Positions 26,469 to 34,149 of a stretch of DNA of 64,000 nucleotides are shown here, piece after piece. A model generated the notes under the pieces. The model was not told the origin of the DNA. It searched no databases and worked only from the letters and a program-made list of their open reading frames with translations. Every line of letters starts with the position of its first letter. Position 1 is the stretch's first letter. This DNA comes from Thalassoglobus neptunius. GTDB lineage: Bacteria; Planctomycetota; Planctomycetia; Planctomycetales; Planctomycetaceae. The translations under genes and the position numbers were made by a program. Location: assembly GCF_007859735.1 (NCBI RefSeq), contig NZ_SIHI01000001.1, positions 976,170-1,040,169 on the forward strand, written 5' to 3'.

Positions 26469-26930
26469 TCATTCGAGGCTGGGGGGAACGAACTCGATAC
26501 CATACCGGGCACCGATCTCCGCCATCTCCTGAAGATCTGGAATCTCCGTGGGGGAAAGCCTGGAGAACTCTTCCACGAAGTTTTCGAAGCCGCTTGGCTC
26601 GCAGATGATCATGACCTGCCCCGGCTCCGATTCAAGGTTGCGAAACTGATGTGGAATGTTTCGAGGTGCGAACACCACATCTCCCGGACCCACTGTCTTC
26701 CGTTCGCCATCGATTTCGAATTCGAACCGCCCTTGGAGAACATGGAATGTCTCTGACTCGCGACGATGCACGTGCCGGGGTGGGCCAGCCAAAGGAGGAA
26801 CAATCGTGTGCAGGAGTGTGAATGCTGCAGCGGTCTCCTCTCCCGTCAACTTGATTGTGATGAGGTCTCCGCCGATCACTTCGTACTCTTGACCTTCACC
26901 TGCAGGGACGATTTTCGGTAGAGGATTCAT
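26469..26930 (-). CDS. Cupin domain protein
   Basis: Start at the ATG at 26930 (MNPLPKIVPAGEGQEY); the longer frame begins with a TTG. Both cupin motifs are present: RHVHRRESETFHVLQG, which holds the two His and one Glu metal ligands, and PGDVVFAPRNIPHQFRN with the last His. A single cupin domain of 153 residues with a C-terminal helical tail. Such proteins may be dioxygenases, isomerases or sugar-binding proteins, so the reaction cannot be named. Cytoplasmic; no signal peptide. Confidence 0.85.
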   Translation of the reverse strand: MNPLPKIVPAGEGQEYEVIGGDLITIKLTGEETAAAFTLLHTIVPPLAGPPRHVHRRESETFHVLQGRFEFEIDGERKTVGPGDVVFAPRNIPHQFRNLESEPGQVMIICEPSGFENFVEEFSRLSPTEIPDLQEMAEIGARYGIEFVPPSLE

Positions 26931-27132
26931 GGCTGGTTCCAATGTTGTCTGGGGGCTGTTGTACTGACTGTGTTGTCTTCTACTGAGTTGTCTTTTACTG
27001 AAATGGAAACACGAGTGCGTTCCACAGACTTAAAAAAGCCGTCGACCCTCCGGAACGAATTCCGGAGAGCCGAGCGACCTTCCCACTCACACTTCACGGC
27101 TGCGTTGATCGAGAACATTTTCTGATTGGGTG

Positions 27133-27216
27133 TGCACTCACTCGCACGAGCAATCTCAGCCTTTTCCCTGATAGAGAAGTTCAAGCGAGTGCACAGGAAA
27201 GAGCAACTTGCTCTAA
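27133..27216 (-). repeat. 84-bp structured dispersed repeat, copy A
   Basis: Read on the minus strand it begins TTAGAGCAAGTTGCTCTTTC and ends GCTCGTGCGAGTGAGTGCA. Copy B lies at 53596-53679 on the plus strand; the two differ at about 7 of 84 positions, all in the central part. Each has two possible stems: AGAGCAA with TTGCTCT right after the stop codon, and GTGCACTC with the GAGTGCA-type end. Bases 2-4 of the repeat form the TAG stop codon of the gene that precedes it (27213-28364). The short hairpin followed by TTTC may help end transcription. Confidence 0.85.
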
Positions 27217-28364
27217 GGAGTCGTCTGGAGTTGTTGCCAGTTGCTGCTGAACAGGTCAGAGTTTGGATCGTAGAAGGGATCGTCGGTGACCACGTAGTCT
27301 CCGAGTCCGTTGGAAAAGGCGTAGTCGTATTCGTAGGGAAGCTCGACTTCGTAGCCCGTTGACGGGTCGTAGTAGGTTTCCACTTCGCGAATCATCTCAC
27401 TGAACTCACGGGCTGAGCGGTCGATCGATTCCTGTCGGTACTCCCAGGATTCCTGATTGCTGCGAGCGATCTCTTCGTAGGTCTGTCGCATGATCTGCTG
27501 TCGTTGTTGTGCTCCCTTTTGGCGGATCCGGGCGATGTTTCGATGGAACTGATTGATCGCTTTGAGCCAGGCCGGGTTCTGTCGCATCGAGCTGAGGGCA
27601 GTGGCGAAGATGGATTCGTAGTTGCTCCATTTGGCCTTGGGGGCTCTCATGAGGAACATGTTGCTGGCGGTGTAACTCTGCATTCCGGTCGAGGCAAAGT
27701 CGGTCCGGGTCAGCTGGACAACGACCACTTCCTGAAACTCAACGCCGTTCATCGTGTAGCTGATCCGCGCTTCGACGAAGTCGAGATAGAGTTTCGATCC
27801 CATCGCCTCGATCTGGTCGAGTCCGTATTTGACGAGTTCTTTTCGCAGAGCCTGAGCAAGGTCGTTTCTGGGAGTCACCGAAGTCACGACAGCTCCCGGT
27901 CGGTAGTTTGGAATGATGACGTTCTGAACGACTCCGGCCGCATCGAGCGGAGCAGCCAGGGGAGCCCCACTTTGCTGCATCATCTGTCGCATGTATGGGT
28001 CCGCAAACCAGAGCCACGAGTAGGCGGGAAGCAACTCGATCGATGCCTCCTGATTGCCGCTCATCGCGGAGAAACTTTCGTAGTAGAAGGGCTGATACTC
28101 CTGGTACGTTTGAGCCCATTGCACTCCGCCAGCGACTTGCCAGCTTCCGGGAAGAAGAAAGGTCCGGCAGACAACCGGCTTTCCGAATCCCTGGTTGTCG
28201 TAGAGCTTGACCTGTCGAACGTGAAGGGCGGGGCGTTGGCTTCCTCCGACATCAGCTGGGCGTCGTGAGTCTGCTGCCGACAGGCAAGGTGGAATCAATT
28301 TGAAGATGGAACAGAACAGAACGATCGAAACACAAAGCGTTTTGAAGGGTGGGCGGGTCAGCAT
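27213..28364 (-). CDS. Exported protein of unknown function
   Basis: Start at the ATG at 28364, with GGAG eight bases upstream; a GTG at 28373 is in frame. A signal peptide (LCVSIVLFCSIFKLIPPCLS) is followed by about 350 residues without a known domain. The central part has beta-like segments (VKLYDNQGFG, EVVVVQLTRTDF), and residues 275-335 form a long Gln/Arg-rich helix (RIRQKGAQQRQQIMRQTYEE) that may be a coiled coil. The tail is Tyr-, Asp- and Gln-rich. Its stop codon is supplied by repeat copy A. It lies downstream of the half-HtrA protein gene, beyond a strong terminator, so it has its own promoter. Confidence 0.75.
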   Translation of the reverse strand: MLTRPPFKTLCVSIVLFCSIFKLIPPCLSAADSRRPADVGGSQRPALHVRQVKLYDNQGFGKPVVCRTFLLPGSWQVAGGVQWAQTYQEYQPFYYESFSAMSGNQEASIELLPAYSWLWFADPYMRQMMQQSGAPLAAPLDAAGVVQNVIIPNYRPGAVVTSVTPRNDLAQALRKELVKYGLDQIEAMGSKLYLDFVEARISYTMNGVEFQEVVVVQLTRTDFASTGMQSYTASNMFLMRAPKAKWSNYESIFATALSSMRQNPAWLKAINQFHRNIARIRQKGAQQRQQIMRQTYEEIARSNQESWEYRQESIDRSAREFSEMIREVETYYDPSTGYEVELPYEYDYAFSNGLGDYVVTDDPFYDPNSDLFSSNWQQLQTTP

Positions 28365-28470
28365 TGAATTCACTCCGAAGAGGGTTAAAGGTGAGGTCCC
28401 TCCCAGTACAGCCAGCTACCGCGAGTGTGACAGGCGATTCGAGAAAAAATTGGAAGCTGGCTACGAACAC

Positions 28471-28505
28471 AAAAAAAGCCCCCGCATCCGTCGGATGCAG
28501 GGGCT
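28471..28505 (-). terminator. Rho-independent terminator of the half-HtrA gene
   Basis: On the minus strand AGCCCCTGCATCC pairs with GGATGCGGGGGCT around a 3-base loop (28505-28477), followed by seven T residues (28477-28471). It starts about 20 bp after the stop codon of the gene at 28525-29691. Confidence 0.93.
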
Positions 28506-28524
28506 TGCCGGAGTTCACTTTGGT

Positions 28525-29691
28525 TTAGGCTTTGTGGAAAGCCATTGTCGTTCCGAGTTCAGGAAACTGCACGAAGAGCATTCCGTTTTCGAACCAGAAA
28601 GGAAGCTGCTGTGGTCCGTCTCCGCCGTTCAGGAACAGTGTGTTGCCTTGAACCCGGAAGCTTCCGTTGTCGTTCTCTTGTGACTTTTGTCCGTATCCGT
28701 CGACTGTCACCATTTGCAGCGAGAACTGGCCTTGAGCGTTGAAAGTGACTCCGATGTACAATTGCACTCCGTTGACGGTGTCCTGAAGGTACCACTGTCC
28801 GACGACTGGGTTGTTCTGAGCGGGAGCGTTGTTTCCGAATCCGCCGCCGTTGAAGCCTCCGCCACCGTTGAACTCGCCGTTATTGAAACCGCCACCGTTC
28901 ATTCCTCCGTTGTTGAATCCACCATTCCCAGCGGGAGGGAAGTTGGAGGTCGGAGTGTGACCGCCTTGTTGAACAGGTCCCGGAGGCTGTGGGCGACCGC
29001 CAGTCGTTGGAGGGGTCTGGACCAGCGGGCCGCCCCCAGTTCCGCTCGTTGGTGTGTGGCCAGCATTCCCGGCCGGAGCACCTGAGCTTCCGTAATCCCC
29101 GAATTTTTCTGAATTCACCAGACTTGGAAGTGATCCTGGAATTCTTTCAGCCACGAGGTAGGCCACGTCCATGTCGTCAGAAGAAGCCATCAGGGTCGCT
29201 GGTGATCCCTGGAGTTCGTTCGGAGCCCCGCTCGAAAGCTGAGGAAATCCGACGAAGATTTGTTCTGCCCCTTCGACCATGTGGCGAAGCGTCACGATGA
29301 TGCGTCGGTTCGAGTCAACAATCCATCCCGCAGTGTGGAACTCTTTGCCATCGGGGTAGACAGCAATGACGAGCACGGTCGCTTGTTGAACGGACTGAGT
29401 CAGATCCTGTGGAGCTGGAGGAAGATTTTGCTGAGCAGTTTGAGCGGGTTGATCCGTTGCTGGCTGAGCAGGAGTATCCTGATCGACTGGGCCGCTGGCA
29501 GGTGTTGATTGAGAAGGTGGTGGTTCGAGTCCCCATTCTTCGTATTCTGAAGCATCGATCGACGCAGTTGCTGGACCGCTGAAACTTGGCCCTGCGATGG
29601 CGTTCACAGCGGTGCTTCCGAAAGCGACTGACAAGACGAGAGCGTTGAAGAAAGAGCGACGAAACAGTTGGTTGAGTGATGGGAAAAACAT
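28525..29691 (-). CDS. Exported half-trypsin (HtrA-like) protein with Gly/Asn linker and C-terminal beta domain
   Basis: Signal peptide (residues 1-33), then a Pro/Gln-rich segment to about 95. Residues 100-185 resemble the first beta-barrel of HtrA proteases: AGWIVDSNRRIIVTLRHMVE keeps the catalytic His (H137), and SSDDMDVAYL keeps the Asp (D175). The second barrel with the Ser nucleophile is missing; instead there is a linker of 100 residues made of Gly, Asn, Pro and Thr, with the motif GHTPTS twice. A C-terminal domain (about 295-388) starting VVGQWYLQD looks like an all-beta lipocalin-type unit. It cannot be an active serine protease as it stands. A binding or scaffolding role is inference. 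Ended by a strong terminator. Confidence 0.78.
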   Translation of the reverse strand: MFFPSLNQLFRRSFFNALVLSVAFGSTAVNAIAGPSFSGPATASIDASEYEEWGLEPPPSQSTPASGPVDQDTPAQPATDQPAQTAQQNLPPAPQDLTQSVQQATVLVIAVYPDGKEFHTAGWIVDSNRRIIVTLRHMVEGAEQIFVGFPQLSSGAPNELQGSPATLMASSDDMDVAYLVAERIPGSLPSLVNSEKFGDYGSSGAPAGNAGHTPTSGTGGGPLVQTPPTTGGRPQPPGPVQQGGHTPTSNFPPAGNGGFNNGGMNGGGFNNGEFNGGGGFNGGGFGNNAPAQNNPVVGQWYLQDTVNGVQLYIGVTFNAQGQFSLQMVTVDGYGQKSQENDNGSFRVQGNTLFLNGGDGPQQLPFWFENGMLFVQFPELGTTMAFHKA

Positions 29692-29795
29692 GGTTGAACT
29701 CCGGTTTGTGTTGAGTGGTTATCATTCAGACACTCCCCTTACAGCTCACTTCCACAGCTGTGACACACCCGCCGAAGTTTTTCCAGAATTTTCTG

Positions 29796-30560
29796 TCACT
29801 CCTTGCTGAGGTTCTCCCAAACGCTCGGCAGAAACTCTTTCACCTGGTCGTAGAGCCCCAGCTGAATCAATTCGTCCTCGATTCGTTCTTGCGACGCAAC
29901 TTCAATTCCGTCCATGACTTCTGCGACGAGGAATTCCGCAAAGCGAACCCGGGCCCGTCGCAGTTGTTGTCGCGTCTGGTCCGCTCGGGCGGTCTTCCCG
30001 ATTTTCTCGCTGAGACGGGCTGCCAGCTCGTCTGAAGTTTCGTCGGGAAAGTCCGTCCGCAGTTTCAGCACCGTGTAGGCGATGCTTCCCGGGTGAGTCT
30101 TCTGATAGTCTTCCAGCCGATTCCAGGTGAGGTCCAAAACCTGTCGCTGCCAGCTGTCTTCCCATGTGGCTTCGGATTCGTCGTCAGATGGAGGAGCGAC
30201 CTCGGCGGCATCTGAATCGACGGTTTTGCGGACCTTCTTCTTCGCCCACATGTTGCGTGTCATGTTTCGGACGGCGACTTTCAAAAGGTCTCGAAACCGA
30301 CCCTTGCTCGGATCTGCACCGGCGAAATCGCCCTGCAGGAGCCGGACCATGACGTCTTGCGTCAAATCGTCCGCTTCGTCTTCGCTGCGAGTCATCGCGC
30401 GAACGTACCCCCGAATTGCGGCGGAGTACCTCATTACGAGGTATTGTCGCGCTTCCGCTCCGCCTGCCATTGACTCACCGTGAGCCCGCTGCACCATACT
30501 CCACCGGGTCGGTTGGGCATCGAATCTTGAAACAAACTCATCCGGATTCGGAGCTGTCAT
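29796..30560 (-). CDS. ECF-type RNA polymerase sigma factor
   Basis: Start at the ATG at 30560 (MTAPNPDEFVSRFDAQPTRW), with GAGAG just upstream; a TTG lies five codons earlier. The sigma region 2 is seen in YLVMRYSAAIRGYVRAMT and EADDLTQDVMVRLL, followed by RFRDLLKVAVRNM, where core binding and -10 melting occur. The region between is acidic (DDESEATWED), and region 4 is weak, so DNA recognition may differ from classical ECF factors. The C-terminus extends about 60 residues beyond region 4. The gene lies 118 bp downstream of a Ser/Thr kinase gene on the same strand, a pairing found repeatedly in planctomycetes where kinase signalling is thought to control the sigma factor. Confidence 0.87.
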   Translation of the reverse strand: MTAPNPDEFVSRFDAQPTRWSMVQRAHGESMAGGAEARQYLVMRYSAAIRGYVRAMTRSEDEADDLTQDVMVRLLQGDFAGADPSKGRFRDLLKVAVRNMTRNMWAKKKVRKTVDSDAAEVAPPSDDESEATWEDSWQRQVLDLTWNRLEDYQKTHPGSIAYTVLKLRTDFPDETSDELAARLSEKIGKTARADQTRQQLRRARVRFAEFLVAEVMDGIEVASQERIEDELIQLGLYDQVKEFLPSVWENLSKE

Positions 30561-30677
30561 GTCGCTCTCTTTCAAATCTCGAGCTGGCGATTCCCCGCTC
30601 TCACATCGAAGCAGGAGACATGAAGCTAACGATATCGCGCTTGCAAGTGCACAGAGAAGAGCAATGCGCAGCGAACG

Positions 30678-33209
30678 TCAACGGATTTGTTTCGTCTCTC
30701 GTGACTGAAGAAGCAACCGGTCGAGTTCCTCTTCGAATCGATGTTGCTGCCGGACGTTCTTCCAGAAAGCGGAATCCTCTGGGCTGTTTTGATCTTCGCC
30801 GACGGATCGGTAAATCTGCTCAGACTCTTTGAGGAGTGCGATGGCTTCTTCGAGCGACGTAATTCGAGAACTGATTGCGGAGCGATCGTTGGCCTGGTCG
30901 ACGATCAGAGTCGCTGTCAGATCGAGAAGATCTGCGAATTCGAGAGCCTGCGCCCGAGGCCAGTTTTCTGTCTTGCGTTCGCGAGCGATTTGAAGAGCCT
31001 GCCGAATGTGATCGACAGCATCGGCATATCGAAGCCGAGACTGCTGAGCTTGAGCGATCAACGTGTGCGATCGTTGGAGGAGCTTCTGAGAGTTGGCGGG
31101 ATCGAGCAGCTCAAATTCCTGAGAGACCTGAAGATGCTCAGCCGCTGTCTCCAGCATGTCGTCGACGAGTTGCAACTGCTGTTCGAACTCAAAACGCCGT
31201 TCAAGAAGTTCCGCCTGCCGAGTCTTGATGATCGAGCTGTCAGGGATTTCACTGGCGAGTCGCAGCTGCAAATCGATCGCTGTTTGAATTGATTGAAGTG
31301 CTTCATTGAGCTGATTGTCAGATTGCTGAACCTCGGAAATAAAGCTGAGGCGGTCGGTCAACTCAAAGGTTTTGCGAGTGCTGTCACCTTCGGTTTGGCT
31401 CAGCAAGTCGACTCCCATCGTGAGGTAATCGATTGCTTCTCCCGACCGGTTTTGTTCCGCCGCCTGCGCGGATGCTTCGAGTAGCAGGCCGATTCTCCAA
31501 GCGAGATTCGAAACAACCTCGGTTCCTTTGTCTGAATCCGTCTGAGAATCGAGGAGCAATTGTCCTTCTTCGAGCAAGCTGAGATAAGCCTCGATTTGCT
31601 CCTCCGCGGTCAACTGTTGAAGATTGAGGTCCAACTCCATTTCTCGAGCAGCAAGTCGAGTCACTTCTCCAGCTGGCGGGAGAGGTTTCGGAAGCTGATC
31701 GATCTGCGACAAAGCCGTCGCGATTTCATCAGATGCGGAGTTCGTTTCGGCGAGCTGTTGAAACAGTCGCGCGCGTTCGAGATGCAGGTTGGCCCGGTCG
31801 ATCGTTGACTGAATCGATGCTTCTTTCGAGTCATCTTGCGGAGACAGCTTCAGCGCATCCTCCAGACTTTGCAGCGCCTGACGAAGGCTTTCCGAAGTCG
31901 CGAAGGCAGGATCGGATTGGACGCGGGCGATTTGCAGATACGCTTGAGCAATGTACTCGGCCAGCTTTTCGTCGGCAGCCACATCGAGTTGCAGTTGGTG
32001 AAGGTGGGTTAATGTTTTGGCAACGAGATCACTTCGTTGAGTTCCCCCACCTGCAAGTCGGGCAAGTGCGGGGATATGGTCATTGACAAGCCACCGGCCG
32101 AGTTCCTGGCTTTCATTGAAGAGGCGTTCGTTTCGATCGAGTTCGGACTGCAATCGCTCGACATGGAATGAGACGCCAGCGAGTCCTCCCATCACCGCCA
32201 GGCCGATCATCGCGAGGAAGACGGTGAGCACCGGATGGCGGCGCGACCATTTGTAGCCTTGCTCCCAAAGCGGAGTTTTTCTCGCCCGAATCGGTTCGCT
32301 GTTCAGATACCTTTCGAGGTCTTCAGACAATTCCAATGCAGATGAATATCGCTTGCGAGTTTGTTTTTGCAGGCACTTCAGACAGATGGTTTCGAGATCG
32401 GTCGGAACGCGCGGCTGAAGTTTCCTTGGGGGAACGGGATCGGTCGTCATGACGAGCATGATGGTTTGCATCAACTCGGACGTTTGAAACGGAGGCCGCC
32501 CGGTCAGCATTTCGTAGATCAACGCCCCGATTGCATAGACATCACATTCCGGGCCGAGTTGTTTGACGACTCCGCTTGCCTGCTCCGGAGCCATGTAGCT
32601 GGGAGTTCCAATGATCTCTCCAGTCCGCGTGCGGTCACCACTTGTGCCGAGTGGTTTGGCGAGTCCGAAGTCCATCACTTTCACGATGCCATCGTTCGTC
32701 ACCATCACGTTCGAAGGTTTGAGATCGCGATGCAGAATTCCGGATTCGTGACACGCATGGACTGCTTTGGCGATATCATTCGCGAGCTTGGCGGACTGTT
32801 TCGGAGTCGGAAGTTGTTCACGAATCAGTTCCGAGACCGTCTTCCCCTGAATCACTTCCATGGCGAGATACGGAATCGAACCAGCCTCGCCTGCCTCAAA
32901 AATGTGGCACACGCCGGGATGTTTGACTGCGGCGACAGCGCGTGCTTCAGCCTGAAAACGTTCGAGCATTTCAGGAGTGGAAGCTGCTCCCCCAGCGACG
33001 ACTTTCAGTGCAACTTGTCGTTTCAGCTTCAGGTCTTCAGCCAGATAGACCTGTCCCATACCTCCTTTTCCGAGGATGGAAAGAATGCGGTATCCGGGAA
33101 TTTCCGGTGTGATCGGAGTTTGAGAATCGTCGGATGACGTCGTGCTTTCATCGCCCCCGGCGAAAGTTCCGAGTAGATCGGTTTCAAAATTGTGGAGTCG
33201 TTCCGTCAT
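30678..33209 (-). CDS. Membrane-bound Ser/Thr protein kinase with C-terminal helical (TPR-like) domain
   Basis: An 843-residue Hanks-type kinase. The kinase domain spans residues 40-310: P-loop GKGGMGQVY (47-55), K69 in VALKV, HRDLKPSN (160-167), DFG (180-182) and the GTPSYMAPEQ activation segment. A transmembrane helix (HPVLTVFLAMIGLAVMGG) follows near residue 335. The outer 480 residues are alpha-helical and rich in Leu, Gln and Glu, like TPR arrays, and may sense a ligand or protein outside the membrane. All catalytic residues are present. It directly precedes the ECF sigma factor gene, so the two are likely partners. Confidence 0.93.
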   Translation of the reverse strand: MTERLHNFETDLLGTFAGGDESTTSSDDSQTPITPEIPGYRILSILGKGGMGQVYLAEDLKLKRQVALKVVAGGAASTPEMLERFQAEARAVAAVKHPGVCHIFEAGEAGSIPYLAMEVIQGKTVSELIREQLPTPKQSAKLANDIAKAVHACHESGILHRDLKPSNVMVTNDGIVKVMDFGLAKPLGTSGDRTRTGEIIGTPSYMAPEQASGVVKQLGPECDVYAIGALIYEMLTGRPPFQTSELMQTIMLVMTTDPVPPRKLQPRVPTDLETICLKCLQKQTRKRYSSALELSEDLERYLNSEPIRARKTPLWEQGYKWSRRHPVLTVFLAMIGLAVMGGLAGVSFHVERLQSELDRNERLFNESQELGRWLVNDHIPALARLAGGGTQRSDLVAKTLTHLHQLQLDVAADEKLAEYIAQAYLQIARVQSDPAFATSESLRQALQSLEDALKLSPQDDSKEASIQSTIDRANLHLERARLFQQLAETNSASDEIATALSQIDQLPKPLPPAGEVTRLAAREMELDLNLQQLTAEEQIEAYLSLLEEGQLLLDSQTDSDKGTEVVSNLAWRIGLLLEASAQAAEQNRSGEAIDYLTMGVDLLSQTEGDSTRKTFELTDRLSFISEVQQSDNQLNEALQSIQTAIDLQLRLASEIPDSSIIKTRQAELLERRFEFEQQLQLVDDMLETAAEHLQVSQEFELLDPANSQKLLQRSHTLIAQAQQSRLRYADAVDHIRQALQIARERKTENWPRAQALEFADLLDLTATLIVDQANDRSAISSRITSLEEAIALLKESEQIYRSVGEDQNSPEDSAFWKNVRQQHRFEEELDRLLLQSRETKQIR

Positions 33210-33324
33210 TGGCTGACGGGTGTGAAACCCGGTATTGATTGGTTGTCGAGCGAGAGGTCATTGACTCGCATGAGGACACCTTGACGCAGAAGTCGACTGG
33301 TGAAAAGGAGGAGGTGTAAGAACG

Positions 33325-33373
33325 AAAAAATCTCGTAAAGGCGCGGTGAGCAACTCACCGACACCGTCACGAG
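33325..33373 (-). terminator. Candidate terminator between the small exported protein and the kinase gene
   Basis: On the minus strand an outer stem CTCGT/ACGAG (33373-33369 with 33336-33332) encloses the perfect stem CGGTGAG/CTCACCG (33360-33344), and six T residues follow (33330-33325). It lies 170 bp past the stop of the gene at 33547. The rest of the 33210-33546 gap holds no recognisable gene; the kinase promoter must lie in it. Confidence 0.5.
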
Positions 33374-33546
33374 AATTTAGATTCAGTTCACGTTTCCGAG
33401 ATTCCGTCGTTCTCAAATCGCACGATGTTACCGGTTGACCTTTCGAGCAGTTGCTGGAAGGGTTTGGGAGAGCTTGCACAAATGACCTCATCCATTCAAA
33501 ATCGCGAGAGTAGAGAAGCGACGAAAATAGTCTCGAGGAACAAGCT

Positions 33547-34089
33547 CTAGCGGCCGGAGGCAGACATGAGTGTTTCAACTTCCTTTCGCATCTTAATGCG
33601 GTTGTTGTGCATGTAAGCACAGGTCATCCAGACTTGGGCTGGCGTCAACGCGTCGGACGGAGTTGTGAAGTTCATGTACAGCGTGTCGAATCCTGAAGTC
33701 ATGCTGAAGAATCCGAGACCGGTCGTTTCGTTCTTCGTTGCGACTGCTTTAATCACAGCGGGAGGCATCGAGCCTTCGGTTTGTGCGACGGTGGTGTACG
33801 CGAGAAGTCCGAAGACTGGCTTGCCGGAGTAGTGACCAAGTTGTCGCAGTTCGAAAGTGATCTTGGATGTTTCGCCGTCCATTTCCCAAATGAGATTGTA
33901 AAACGTGACGCCGGAGTCAGTGGTCATTTCTTTGTAGAACAGTTCGTCGACCTGATCGAGAACCGCTTTCAGTTGCTCGTGAGCTTTCAGCAAAGCGGCG
34001 TCATCGTCCTGGGCGTTGCTGAACTGACCCATCGAAAGTGACAGGAGGGTTGCCAGGGCGAGGGTTGCAAGTGTGCGAGTAGTCAACAT
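33547..34089 (-). CDS. Small exported protein of unknown function
   Basis: 180 residues with a signal peptide (LATLALATLLSLSMGQFSNA, cut before QDDD). The mature part begins with a helix (LLKAHEQLKAVLDQVDELF) and then beta-like stretches, with SGVTFYNLIWEMDG and FELRQLGHY, ending in a helix with the motif MHNNRIKMRKEVETLM. The layout (beta sheet between two helices) recalls YbjN/chaperone-like folds, but this is only a resemblance. Transcribed just after the M48 protease gene (60 bp) and probably in one operon with it. Confidence 0.72.
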   Translation of the reverse strand: MLTTRTLATLALATLLSLSMGQFSNAQDDDAALLKAHEQLKAVLDQVDELFYKEMTTDSGVTFYNLIWEMDGETSKITFELRQLGHYSGKPVFGLLAYTTVAQTEGSMPPAVIKAVATKNETTGLGFFSMTSGFDTLYMNFTTPSDALTPAQVWMTCAYMHNNRIKMRKEVETLMSASGR

Positions 34090-34149
34090 GAGTCATCTCC
34101 AAAGGTAGTCAAAGTTGCGGTTTTCAGGATTTTGTGAGTTACTTTTCAG

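Noticed and set aside
29522-29536. tRNA-like T-loop sequence GGTTCGAGTCCCC
   Set aside because: It lies inside the half-HtrA coding sequence and no cloverleaf can be formed around it.
33258-33620. Minus-strand 120-codon frame
   Set aside because: Overlaps the 3' end of the exported protein gene at 33547 and the candidate terminator; no start site.
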